Source: Coraliomargarita_B sp036735565 (GTDB lineage: Bacteria > Verrucomicrobiota > Verrucomicrobiia > Opitutales > Coraliomargaritaceae). Taken from it: 9,796 nt of DNA. Both the position numbers and the translations under genes were made by a program. Location: NCBI GenBank assembly GCA_036735565.1, contig DAINOC010000083.1, forward strand, positions 1 through 9,796. Reading direction: 5' to 3'. This document shows positions 1-7,044 of this stretch, one piece after another. How positions within the stretch are numbered: position 1 is the stretch's first letter; each line of letters begins with the position of its first letter. Below the pieces are notes generated by a model that did no database searches, was not told the DNA's origin, and worked only from the letters and a program-made list of their open reading frames with translations.

Positions 1-1
1 G

Positions 2-208
2 GGCGATTTTGATCCTTTTGGTGACTTTAATCTCCTGTTTGGCAGCGCAATGCTGAATTTGAAGATCCGCGACATTCTGGTGCGCTATCGGGACCGGTCC
101 TATGGGGATACCAATATCTCACGTTTTCGGCATGGCTGGATCCTTTTGCAAATGACCTGGTTCGGGCTGCGAAAAATCAAATTTTTCCCGTTGAAAAAGC
201 GGTATTGA
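2..208 (+). CDS. GT2 glycosyltransferase, polyprenyl-phosphate-sugar synthase type (C-terminal part)
   Basis: This is an open frame running in from the left edge and ending in TGA at 206-208; only the last 68 residues are present, so there is no start codon in the window. The visible part begins GDFDPFGDFNLLFGSAMLNL, followed by RYRDRSYGDTNISRFRHG and a basic tail ending KKRY. The acidic GD.D..GD segment and the 'R.YG.(T/S)' segment resemble the C-terminal half of dolichol-phosphate-mannose-synthase-like GT2 enzymes, which move a sugar from a nucleotide donor to a polyprenyl phosphate at the cytoplasmic membrane face. The tail has no clear membrane helix, as in the soluble DPM1 type. The next gene starts only 32 bp downstream (or overlaps, if its TTG start is used), so they are probably co-transcribed. 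A lipid-linked sugar made here would be a fitting donor for the GT-C enzymes downstream (inference). The catalytic N-terminal half is not visible, so the substrate is unknown. Confidence 0.68.
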   Translation, partial: GDFDPFGDFNLLFGSAMLNLKIRDILVRYRDRSYGDTNISRFRHGWILLQMTWFGLRKIKFFPLKKRY

Positions 209-240
209 AAGTGTGGAGCTCTCGCCCGATCCTCGGCTTT

Positions 241-2073
241 ATGAAAGTGGAACCGACTCGTCTCGCAGCCTTCTGTGCGCTTTTGGCGATCGGGTTGAAT
301 GGGCTTTTCGCGCTGTATTTCATGGTCGATCCGTTGGGACGCTACCCGGTGCTGGATGGTCGCGAGAATCTTGCCTGGGCTCGGTTGATCGCCGCCGGGG
401 GATTGCCCCCGGAGCCGTTTTATCGGGCGCTCTTGTATCCGGCGGTGTTGGCGCCGTTGGCCAAGGCCGGCTTACTCTCTGGTGCGGCGGCCACGGTATT
501 TGGAGTGGTGTGCCATCTGCTAAGCGCATGGCTGACGGGGCTGATTGCAATGCGCATCTGGCAGCGGGGGACAGCGGCATGGTGTGCCGGACTGCTCTAC
601 GCTGGCTATCCGGTGGCCATGTGGTTTTCGGTGCAGGTGCTGGATATCAGCTTTGCTATCACGCTCTTTCTGGTTGCGATCTGGCTTTTGCTGCGGTCGG
701 GCGATGAGGGGCGGAGCCGCCGGGCGTGGTGGGCTCATTTGCTGGCTGTGGGACTGGTTGCGGGTGCAGCGGTGTTGGCCCGTCCGAACTTTCTGCCTGC
801 CGTTATCCTGTTTCCCAGTTTGCCGATTCTCTTGCACTGGGGTCGGGGCGGATCGCATCGATATTTGGGCGTCCGGGGTTCGGCAGCGGTTGCGGTGGTG
901 CTGGCCGCTGTCTTGACCTCTCAGGGACTTCTCAATTTGAAGTTGGGGGGTGAGTTCCGGATGATGCCATGGCAGGGCGCTTATAATCTGTACGCCGCCA
1001 ACCGGGAGAACGCGAACGGTAAGTTTTATCAGCAACGGGTGGCCTTCGATGCAGTCCCGGAGGGCATGAATACCACGCGGATGGAGTCGGAGTATTTGTA
1101 TAACCAGGCCATGGACGGGGCAGGGGATCGAAGCGTCAGCGCGATGAACGCCTATTGGAAAGAGCGGCTGTTTGAGGAGGTTGCTGCGGATCCGCTGCGC
1201 TGGATCGGGCTGATGGGGCGCAAGGTGTTTTATGTGTTCAATGATTGGGAGCAGTATAACAATCTGACCTATGCCTTTCATAATGAGCGGTTTTTGCCGC
1301 TGCGCTGGAATCCTCTGGGGTGGGGGGTGCTCTTGCTGGGCGCCTTGGGCGGTATCGTGATTGGTTGGCCGCAAATGAATAAGCAGCGTGGCATGGCCCT
1401 GGCATCGTTGGCTGCCGCTTATGCGGCGGGGTTGCTGCTCTTTTTCGTCAGCGCCCGGTTTCGGCTGCCGCTGGCCCCGCTGCTGTGTGTGTTTGCCGGT
1501 GGGCTGGTCTTCCTCTCTGGCACTCGGTTGAGGGCTCTGGGCTGGTCGCGGGTGCTTGTCCTGGTTTTGGCCGGAGTGGGGGTTGCTGTATTGAGTTATG
1601 GTAACTGGTTTGAGGCCAAGAGCCGCGAGTCATTCATCCAGGATGAGTTGCTCCTTGCGACGGCCGCCATGGAGGTAGGGGAGGACTTGCTTGCTCTGAG
1701 AAATGCCGAGGCGGTCCTCGCCCGGGATCCGGAGCGAAATGAGGCGCGGCTGATGCAGTTCAGTGCCTTGTTCAACTTGTGGCTGGTGGCGGAGGATCCC
1801 GGTGAGCGTGCGGCATGGTGGGCGCAACTGGAAGCGACGGTTGACAAGGTGGCGCGCCCGGATGCGTCGGCTTTTTTTATACGCGGCGCACTGGCCTGGC
1901 GCAATGGCGATGAGTCCAAGGCGTCGTCGTCGTGGACCGAGGGCCTGGAGCGCTTCGGTCCCGAAGCCCGTTCCTGTGCACAGGCTTTGCAAGCGACAGG
2001 CGCGGGTGTGTTTTTTGAGACCGGGGACCCCGGGGTCGAGGTGATCCGCCGTATTTTGGAGGGAACGCCTTGA
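241..2073 (+). CDS. GT-C (PMT/ArnT-like) membrane glycosyltransferase with C-terminal TPR-like domain
   Basis: The product is a multi-spanning membrane protein of 610 residues, counted from the ATG at 241. Membrane segment 1 covers about residues 8-28. It is followed by a short loop with LDGREN (D39, E42), the place where GT-C enzymes of the PMT/ArnT type carry their catalytic acid. Many further hydrophobic segments follow, then a large presumed periplasmic loop at about 235-330 that includes GAYNLYAANREN. Another membrane block carries SARFRLPLAPLL (from 404), a motif common near the end of the membrane part of this superfamily. The last membrane helix ends near 455. The remaining ~155 residues are soluble, mostly helical and TPR-like, with an unknown partner. 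The role is probably transfer of a lipid-phosphate-linked sugar to a glycan, lipid or protein outside the membrane; the acceptor cannot be told. Starts: TTG at 205 (overlapping the upstream TGA as TTGA) and GTG at 211 are also in frame. ATG 241 was preferred because it sits just ahead of the first helix, but none has a good Shine-Dalgarno sequence. Confidence 0.78.
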   Translation: MKVEPTRLAAFCALLAIGLNGLFALYFMVDPLGRYPVLDGRENLAWARLIAAGGLPPEPFYRALLYPAVLAPLAKAGLLSGAAATVFGVVCHLLSAWLTGLIAMRIWQRGTAAWCAGLLYAGYPVAMWFSVQVLDISFAITLFLVAIWLLLRSGDEGRSRRAWWAHLLAVGLVAGAAVLARPNFLPAVILFPSLPILLHWGRGGSHRYLGVRGSAAVAVVLAAVLTSQGLLNLKLGGEFRMMPWQGAYNLYAANRENANGKFYQQRVAFDAVPEGMNTTRMESEYLYNQAMDGAGDRSVSAMNAYWKERLFEEVAADPLRWIGLMGRKVFYVFNDWEQYNNLTYAFHNERFLPLRWNPLGWGVLLLGALGGIVIGWPQMNKQRGMALASLAAAYAAGLLLFFVSARFRLPLAPLLCVFAGGLVFLSGTRLRALGWSRVLVLVLAGVGVAVLSYGNWFEAKSRESFIQDELLLATAAMEVGEDLLALRNAEAVLARDPERNEARLMQFSALFNLWLVAEDPGERAAWWAQLEATVDKVARPDASAFFIRGALAWRNGDESKASSSWTEGLERFGPEARSCAQALQATGAGVFFETGDPGVEVIRRILEGTP

Positions 2074-2215
2074 GCGAGGTTGCAGTCGAAAACGGCTGGG
2101 GATGAATCCCAGGAGTGAGGGTCGCAGGATACCGGGTATAAAAATTACATCGTTCCCGAGAGACCGTTCACTTTCAAACTGGCCAAACTTGGTCATAAAG
2201 ACGAGGAATCCATTT

Positions 2216-2229
2216 ACGTTCGCGAACGT
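2216..2229. promoter_or_regulatory. 14-bp perfect palindrome in intergenic region, possible operator
   Basis: ACGTTCG followed directly by CGAACGT forms a perfect palindrome 47 bp upstream of the ATG at 2277. It lies in the 203-bp gap (2074-2276) between the two GT-C genes, next to an AT-rich stretch (2239-2262) that could hold a promoter, though I could not place a convincing -35/-10 pair. A short CTGGG/CCCAG hairpin (2096-2112) follows the upstream gene, but it has no T tract and is not called a terminator. One exact 14-bp palindrome in about 10 kb is near chance expectation, so function is unproven. Confidence 0.25.
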
Positions 2230-2276
2230 CCATTAACGGTTCCAAAAATATTTTCTCTTAACTACTGATTTCGAAA

Positions 2277-3914
2277 ATGAACGAGAGTGTCCAAAGATCC
2301 GGGCAACGTCTCTGGACGTTGGCCGGTGGCCTGGTCTTTGGCTTGGTCCTTCTTATCGGTGCGTGGACGTTGCCCGATTATGGAATGGTTTGGGACGAGC
2401 AGTTCCGGTTTGAGGGCGGCGACGCCAAGCTCGACTACTATCGGGCCCTGCTTGCTGGCGAAGAACCACCGAAAATGTCTGACAGCTATCCGGGGCTTTT
2501 TGACCTGCCGCTGGCCTTGGTGCATGAGCTTTTTCCCAACATTGGGACGCGGAGCGAGAAAGGGCATGTGTATAGTTTCAGCTTTGGTCTGTTGGGGCTT
2601 CTGGCGGCCTGGCGCACGACCGCGCGGATCGGGGGCGAGCGGGCTGGCTTTTGGGCCTTGGTGCTTTTGGCTACCCTGCCGCGCTACTACGGACACCTGT
2701 TTTTCAACCCCAAGGATATTCCGCTGGCGGCCACTTACATGGTCGGCGTGTGGGCTCTGGTGGCCTTATTTCAGAAAATGCCGGCACCCCCTTGGCGCTC
2801 GGTTGTTTGGGTCGGTTTGGCGGCGGGCTTTGCCATGTCCACACGCATCGCGGGATTTTTGATTCTCTGCTACTTCGGGCTCTTTGTTGGTGTGTATTTG
2901 CTTGGTCAATACGGCCGACGCTTACGCGCCTTGGAATGTGACCGTAAGTTGATTCAAGATGCGGGGCGCGACCTTCTTCGTTGGGCCCTGCGTGGGGCAA
3001 TTGCCGGAACGGTCGCCTTGCTGCCGCTCTACATTTTCTGGCCCGCACTGCATGGCAAAGCCGGTGCCCAATTCGTCGGCACTGCGGAAAGGTTACAGAA
3101 CTTTGGCTGGAGTGGATGGGTCTTGATGGAGGGCCGGTTCTATGAGGCAGCGGATCTGCCTTTTTATTACATTCCCTATTGGCTTTTTAGGACGACTCCC
3201 GAGCTGCTGCTGATTTTACTCGGAGTCGCCCTTGGTGCGTCCGCCGTTTTGGTGCGGAACTGGGGATGGTCCGGCGAATGGCCCCCAGCTCCTAAATGGC
3301 TTCCGGCTGGGGTGCTGGGTTTTTCAACCGCCTTTCCACTGGCTTATCTCTTTTTCACCAGCCCGGTGTTATACGATGGGGTCCGGCACTTCCTGTTCAC
3401 GCTCCTGCCGATGGTTTGTTTCGCGGCCCTGGGCATGGAGTTCGTTTTGAGGGTAGCACGGCGGAAATACGGCCTGTTTGTCACCGGGGCCCTGCAGGCG
3501 GCGGTTGGCGGGGGAGTCTTACTGCTGGTGCTTCAAATGATCGCCCTCCACCCTTATCAATACCTCTATTTTAATCACCTCGCTGGAGGATTGCCGGGGG
3601 CCTATATGCGCGATGACACGGACTATTGGGGGGCATCCCATAAGGAAGCGGCGGAGTGGTTGCAGCACTATGCCGATCAGATCGACCCGAGCGGTGAGCA
3701 GACCTTCCGGGTGCATCAGCGTTATTCGCGCTGGATGTTGGGCGAGCACCTGGATTCCAAGCGCTTTGAGATAACGCCGGAGCGCCAGGGTGCCGATTTC
3801 TTCGTATCGACGACCCGGTTCAATCTGCACACCAGTTATCCTGAAGCACAGCTGCTCCACGTGGTCGAGTGTCAGGGTGTGCCGCTCTGCTTCGTTTTTC
3901 GGTTCCCCGATTAA
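2277..3914 (+). CDS. GT-C family (GT39-like) integral membrane glycosyltransferase
   Basis: The product has 545 residues, starts at ATG 2277 and stops at TAA 3912-3914. A first membrane helix (about 12-32) is followed by YGMVWDEQ, with the Asp-Glu pair at 40-41. This is the classic position of the catalytic acidic motif of GT39/PMT-type GT-C enzymes. FFNPKDIPLA (142-151; NPKD at 144-147) is a second motif seen in this group. Roughly ten hydrophobic segments run to about residue 425. A C-terminal non-membrane tail follows, with DDTDYWG (446-452) and an AAEWL helix. The enzyme probably takes a sugar from a polyprenyl-phosphate carrier and adds it to an exported glycan or protein. It differs in length and motifs from the GT-C gene upstream, so it is not a recent duplicate. 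There is no clear Shine-Dalgarno sequence before the ATG (upstream bases are TTTCGAAA). The 203-bp gap before it suggests it may have its own promoter. Its 3' end faces the 3' end of valS. The specific acceptor and sugar cannot be assigned. Confidence 0.82.
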   Translation: MNESVQRSGQRLWTLAGGLVFGLVLLIGAWTLPDYGMVWDEQFRFEGGDAKLDYYRALLAGEEPPKMSDSYPGLFDLPLALVHELFPNIGTRSEKGHVYSFSFGLLGLLAAWRTTARIGGERAGFWALVLLATLPRYYGHLFFNPKDIPLAATYMVGVWALVALFQKMPAPPWRSVVWVGLAAGFAMSTRIAGFLILCYFGLFVGVYLLGQYGRRLRALECDRKLIQDAGRDLLRWALRGAIAGTVALLPLYIFWPALHGKAGAQFVGTAERLQNFGWSGWVLMEGRFYEAADLPFYYIPYWLFRTTPELLLILLGVALGASAVLVRNWGWSGEWPPAPKWLPAGVLGFSTAFPLAYLFFTSPVLYDGVRHFLFTLLPMVCFAALGMEFVLRVARRKYGLFVTGALQAAVGGGVLLLVLQMIALHPYQYLYFNHLAGGLPGAYMRDDTDYWGASHKEAAEWLQHYADQIDPSGEQTFRVHQRYSRWMLGEHLDSKRFEITPERQGADFFVSTTRFNLHTSYPEAQLLHVVECQGVPLCFVFRFPD

Positions 3915-3915
3915 A

Positions 3916-3937
3916 TGCGCGCTACCAACCAGGGAAC
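3916..3937 (+). repeat. Truncated copy of the intergenic repeat with right flank
   Basis: TGCGCGCTACCAACC followed by AGGGAAC begins two bases after the TAA stop of the membrane glycosyltransferase gene. It matches 4088-4108 (TGCGCCCTACCAACC, then GGGAAC) with one mismatch and one inserted A. The first 11 bases correspond to the last 11 bases of the 27-bp repeat, and the rest matches only the flank of the copy at 4072-4098. It looks like a 5'-truncated duplicate of that copy. Confidence 0.55.
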
Positions 3938-3980
3938 CGAAAGCCTGCCCTCCGGCATTGAGTTCTTTCGTTTCCGTTCC

Positions 3981-4007
3981 GGTAGGGCGCAGTCTCCGAC
4001 AAGCCGC
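3981..4007 (-). repeat. 27-bp dispersed intergenic repeat, copy 1
   Basis: Read on the minus strand the unit is GCGGCTTGTCGGAGAC, then TG, then CGCCCTACC. It is identical to the copies at 7018-7044 and 9748-9774 at 25 of 27 positions; only bases 17-18 vary (TG, GG, GT). It lies in the gap between two convergent genes and is inverted relative to the copy at 4072-4098. Confidence 0.85.
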
Positions 4008-4071
4008 GGCAGCCTGTTGGAGGTCTGGCCTGGCTGAGTCGGTATCGGTTGGGTGGGTTCGATCTGGTTCG

Positions 4072-4098
4072 GCGGCTTGCTCGAAGCTGCGCCCTACC
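4072..4098 (+). repeat. 27-bp dispersed intergenic repeat, copy 2 (diverged centre)
   Basis: The ends GCGGCTTG (4072-4079) and GCGCCCTACC (4089-4098) match copy 1 exactly. The nine central bases are CTCGAAGCT instead of TCGGAGACT. The spacing is kept at 8+9+10, so this is a member of the family with a changed core, 22 of 27 identical to copy 1. Confidence 0.75.
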
Positions 4099-4129
4099 AA
4101 CCGGGAACTGGCAAACTGATCAATTGAGA

Positions 4130-6886
4130 CTACCCGCCCAGCGACTCAAGGATCCGCCGGGTCTCGTTGCGCTTTTCGGTGGTTTCGGCCAGCTGCTTGC
4201 GGGCACCCTCGACGACTTGCGCGGGCGCACTGTCGACGAATTTAGGATTCTTGAGTTTCGCTTCGCCGGCGGCGACGAGTTGATTCAACTTGGCGAGTTC
4301 CTTGGTGAGGCGGGCGGTTTCCGCCGCTACGTCGATGCTGCTGCTGAGGTCGAGGTAGAGGGTGCCGAGGGGGGTCACGGTGGCTGGCAGGGTCTCCGCC
4401 GGGCGATCGCCGATCGGCTCGAACGCGCCGATCCCGGCGAGGGTCTGGATGAGCCCGAGATTGGATGCGATGACCGTTGCGGCATTGCCCTCGGCCGCGT
4501 GGAAGACGGCGACGTCGCGCTTGTTGGCAAGGTTGTATTTGGCCTTTAGCGCACGGGCCTCGGAAATGAGTGCCTGAAGTTGGCTGACGCGCTCGACGGC
4601 TCCGGCATCGATAGTCAGATCGCCCAGCAGGGCCTCTGCTCCGGGGATGACCGCATCCTGAATGAAGGTGCCTTCCGAGCCGTAACCGAGGCCATGCCAG
4701 AGCTCCTCTGAGATGTGGGGAATCACCGGGTTGGCCAGTTGCAGGACTTGACGCAGGACGAGATCCTGGATGGCGAGGCAGTGATTGCGGTCGGCATCGG
4801 ATCCGCGCAGTTTGCCCTTCGAGGCTTCCAGATACCAGTCGCAGAAATCACCCCAGAAGAATCCGTAGATCAGATGGGTCAGCGGCGCGAGATCGTATCC
4901 GGAGAAGCAGGACGCGACGTCCCGGGTCACGCTTTGCAGGCGCGCGAGAATCCATTGGTCGTAGTCGTCCAGTCGGGAGCGGTCGATGCGTGCGCGGATG
5001 CCTTCAAGGCTGGAGTTGTCGGCTGGGACCGAGCCCTCGGGTGCCGACATCTGGCGGAAGCGGGCGGCATTCCAGAGTTTGTTGCAGAAGTTGCGCCCGA
5101 TCTGGATGCGCTCTTCGGAGAAGAGGATATCCGAGCCGCTGGGCGCGATATTGCAGATGCCGAAGCGCAGACCGTCGGCCCCGAATTGCTCGATGAGGTC
5201 GAGGGGGTCGGGCGAGTTGCCCAGGGATTTCGACATCTTGCGGCCCTTGTCGTCGCGGATCAGCCCGTGGATGAAGATGTGTTTGAAGGGGATGCGCGCG
5301 GCGATCTCCTCGTCGGTCAGCGTGGCCTTGTCGTCGCCGTAGAGCTCGAGTCCGGCCATGATCATGCGGGCGACCCAGAAAAAAATGATGTCGAAGCCGG
5401 TGACCAGTGTGGAGGTCGGATACCAGAAATCCTGCTCTTTTTGCTTGGCGGCATCCGGCTCGGGCCAGCCGAGGTTGGCCATCGGCCAGAGATAGGAGGA
5501 GGCCCAGGTGTCGAGGACGTCCGCTTCCTGCTCCCAGTTCTCAGGGTCGGCGGGTCCTTCGACCGATACGTGGACCTGCTCGGGATCCGAAAAGTCGAGG
5601 GCGCTGCGCTCGATCCCTTTTCGATACCAGACCGGGATACGGTGGCCCCACCAGAGCTGGCGGCTGATGCACCAGTCCTGTATGCCGTTGAGCCAGTGGA
5701 GGTAGGTCTTTTTCCAGCGATCGGGGTGAAATTGGATAATGCCCTGCTCGACGGAGCGCTTGGCTTCCTCGACCTTCGGGTATTTGAGGAACCACTGCTC
5801 GGAGAGGCGTGGCTCGATCGGCACGTCGCCGCGCTCGGAGAAACCGACCGTATTTTCGTAGGGCTCGCGCTCGATGAGCAGGCCCATGGCTTCCAGTTTT
5901 TTCACGGCGGCCTTGCGGGCCTCAAAGCGGTCCATCCCGGCGAGGTCCTCGCCGCCGAGGGCATTGATTTTGCCGTCGGGGTCGATCACCTCGACGGTGT
6001 CGAGGCCGTGGCGCTGCCCGATCTCGAAGTCGTTCTTATCGTGGGCGGGCGTGACCTTGAGGCAGCCGGTGCCAAACTCGCGGTCGACGTAGCTGTCGCC
6101 GATGATCGGAATCGCAGCGCGGGGGAAGGGGCGCCAGACGGTTTTACCGATGAGGTGTTGGTAGCGGGGGTCCTCCGGGTGCACGGCCACGGCGGTGTCG
6201 CCCATGATGGTCTCGGGGCGGGTCGTGGAAATCTCGAGGTGGGTGCGTTGGCCGTCGGGCTCGACCAGCTCGTAGCGCATCTTGTAGAAGAATCCGCTTT
6301 GCGGCTTCATGTTGACCTCCTCATCGGAGAGTGCCGTGTGGGTGGCCGGGCACCAGTTGACCATGCGCTGGCCACGGTAGATGTAGCCGCGTTGGTAGAG
6401 GCGGACGAAGGCGGTCAGCACCGCCTTCGAGTAGTCCGCGTCGAGGGTAAAGCTGGTGCGGTCCCAGTCGCAGGAGGCACCGAGCTTTCGGAGCTGGTTG
6501 AGGATGACGCCGCCGGATTCCTCGCGGAAGGCCTGGACCTTTTCGAGAAAGGCCTCGCGGCCGAGGTCGTATTTGGTCTTGCCCTCGGTCTCGCGTAGCT
6601 GGCGCTCGACCTTGGTCTGTGTCGCGATCCCGGCGTGGTCGGTCCCGGGCTGCCAGAGCACGGCCTTGCCCTCGAGTCGGGCGCGGCGGATGAAGATGTC
6701 CTGCAGGGTGTTATCGAGCACGTGGCCCATGTGCAGCATCCCCGTGACGTTGGGCGGCGGAATCATGATCGCGTAGGGCTCGCGGGCGTCATCGGCCACG
6801 GCTTTGAAGCACCCGGCTTCGAGCCAGTTGGCATACCAGCGGGCTTCGACTTCTTTTGGTTCGTAGGCTTTGGCGATCTCAGACAT
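4130..6886 (-). CDS. valS: Valyl-tRNA synthetase
   Basis: This cytoplasmic class I aminoacyl-tRNA synthetase has 918 residues, normal for bacterial ValRS. It charges tRNA-Val with valine and removes mischarged threonine. PPPNVTGMLHMGH (43-55) holds the HIGH signature as HMGH at 52-55. The CP1 editing domain shows TTRPET (221-226) and AHDKNDFE (about 281-288), which are conserved editing-site segments. The second ATP-binding signature is a perfect KMSKS at 550-554. An anticodon-binding helical domain follows. The C-terminal 68 residues (851-918), rich in Lys, Glu and Leu with NPKFVDSAPAQVV, are the usual coiled-coil tRNA-binding arm. All key motifs are intact. The start at ATG 6886 puts the standard N-terminal helix first. 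Upstream bases are TTTCCCATTTTCCC, with no Shine-Dalgarno sequence. The gene lies 153 bp downstream of the ligase gene on the same strand and may have its own leader. Its stop (TAG) faces the glycosyltransferase gene. Confidence 0.98.
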   Translation of the reverse strand: MSEIAKAYEPKEVEARWYANWLEAGCFKAVADDAREPYAIMIPPPNVTGMLHMGHVLDNTLQDIFIRRARLEGKAVLWQPGTDHAGIATQTKVERQLRETEGKTKYDLGREAFLEKVQAFREESGGVILNQLRKLGASCDWDRTSFTLDADYSKAVLTAFVRLYQRGYIYRGQRMVNWCPATHTALSDEEVNMKPQSGFFYKMRYELVEPDGQRTHLEISTTRPETIMGDTAVAVHPEDPRYQHLIGKTVWRPFPRAAIPIIGDSYVDREFGTGCLKVTPAHDKNDFEIGQRHGLDTVEVIDPDGKINALGGEDLAGMDRFEARKAAVKKLEAMGLLIEREPYENTVGFSERGDVPIEPRLSEQWFLKYPKVEEAKRSVEQGIIQFHPDRWKKTYLHWLNGIQDWCISRQLWWGHRIPVWYRKGIERSALDFSDPEQVHVSVEGPADPENWEQEADVLDTWASSYLWPMANLGWPEPDAAKQKEQDFWYPTSTLVTGFDIIFFWVARMIMAGLELYGDDKATLTDEEIAARIPFKHIFIHGLIRDDKGRKMSKSLGNSPDPLDLIEQFGADGLRFGICNIAPSGSDILFSEERIQIGRNFCNKLWNAARFRQMSAPEGSVPADNSSLEGIRARIDRSRLDDYDQWILARLQSVTRDVASCFSGYDLAPLTHLIYGFFWGDFCDWYLEASKGKLRGSDADRNHCLAIQDLVLRQVLQLANPVIPHISEELWHGLGYGSEGTFIQDAVIPGAEALLGDLTIDAGAVERVSQLQALISEARALKAKYNLANKRDVAVFHAAEGNAATVIASNLGLIQTLAGIGAFEPIGDRPAETLPATVTPLGTLYLDLSSSIDVAAETARLTKELAKLNQLVAAGEAKLKNPKFVDSAPAQVVEGARKQLAETTEKRNETRRILESLGG

Positions 6887-6916
6887 GGGAAAATGGGAAA
6901 GCGTCTGAAGGTGGGG

Positions 6917-6959
6917 GCTGGCCCTGAGCTTTCAAGCTAGAAAGCGGGCAGAGCCCAGC
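6917..6959 (-). promoter_or_regulatory. Imperfect hairpin in the valS upstream leader
   Basis: On the minus strand, GCTGG, CCC and GCTTTC pair with GAAAGC, GGG and CCAGC around a 6-nt loop (TAGCTT), giving 5+3+6 base pairs with a 6-nt/3-nt internal loop. It ends about 30 nt before the valS ATG. An alternative small hairpin, GGGC-TCT-GCCC, overlaps its 5' arm. I see no T-box or known riboswitch signature. It could be part of a leader that affects valS expression, or a relic of another intergenic repeat. Confidence 0.3.
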
Positions 6960-7017
6960 TTCCAGCATGCCGTTTGTCAGTTTGATTCGTGCAGGGCGTT
7001 TCCCGACAATCGGCATC

Positions 7018-7044
7018 GCGGCTTGTCGGAGACGGCGCCCTACC
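7018..7044 (+). repeat. 27-bp dispersed intergenic repeat, copy 3, overlapping the ligase stop
   Basis: The unit is GCGGCTTGTCGGAGAC, then GG, then CGCCCTACC. Its last five bases (7040-7044) lie inside the ligase coding region. Read on the minus strand, the GGTAGGG end of the repeat provides the ligase TAG stop codon (7042-7040). The rest of the 153-bp gap to valS holds only the hairpin at 6917-6959. Confidence 0.85.

Larger units (their letters stand above)
3981..4098. terminator. Inverted repeat pair in convergent gap; possible bidirectional transcript-end hairpin
   Basis: Copies 1 and 2 of the repeat face opposite ways and are separated by 64 bp (4008-4071). An RNA from either strand could fold into outer 10-bp (GGTAGGGCGC/GCGCCCTACC) and inner 8-bp (AAGCCGC-type) stems around a poorly paired centre. 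The position between the stop of the + strand glycosyltransferase (3914) and the stop of the - strand valS (4130) is where a shared terminator or 3'-end stabiliser would be expected. No run of T follows either arm, so it is not a standard intrinsic terminator; it resembles REP/BIME-type elements in layout. Function is inferred. Confidence 0.4.

Noticed and set aside
520..1374. Open frame of 284 codons on the - strand opposite the first GT-C gene
   Set aside because: The product is rich in His, Gln, Pro and Arg without domain signs; it is the reverse complement of a hydrophobic membrane protein gene.
2096..2112. Small hairpin CTGGG/CCCAG after the first GT-C gene as a terminator
   Set aside because: The stem is five to six base pairs and no T tract follows, so it does not meet the pattern of an intrinsic terminator.
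3981..4098. Repeat cluster as a CRISPR array
   Set aside because: Only two full units lie here, in opposite orientation with a 64-bp gap, and the others are thousands of bases away beside unrelated genes; there are no regular spacers and no cas genes.
3519..4100. Open frame on the - strand crossing the convergent gap and the GT-C 3' end
   Set aside because: It runs through the repeat elements and antisense to coding sequence, and its product has no family features.
4715..6598. Long open frame (627 codons) on the + strand opposite valS
   Set aside because: It lies wholly antisense to a complete valS with all catalytic motifs. Its Val/Gly/Ala/Glu/Asp-rich, motif-free product is what the complement of a GC-rich codon-biased gene gives.
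6887..7039. T-box leader ahead of valS
   Set aside because: No T-box-like conserved segment or terminator with a T run was seen in the 153-bp gap; only a short imperfect hairpin is present.
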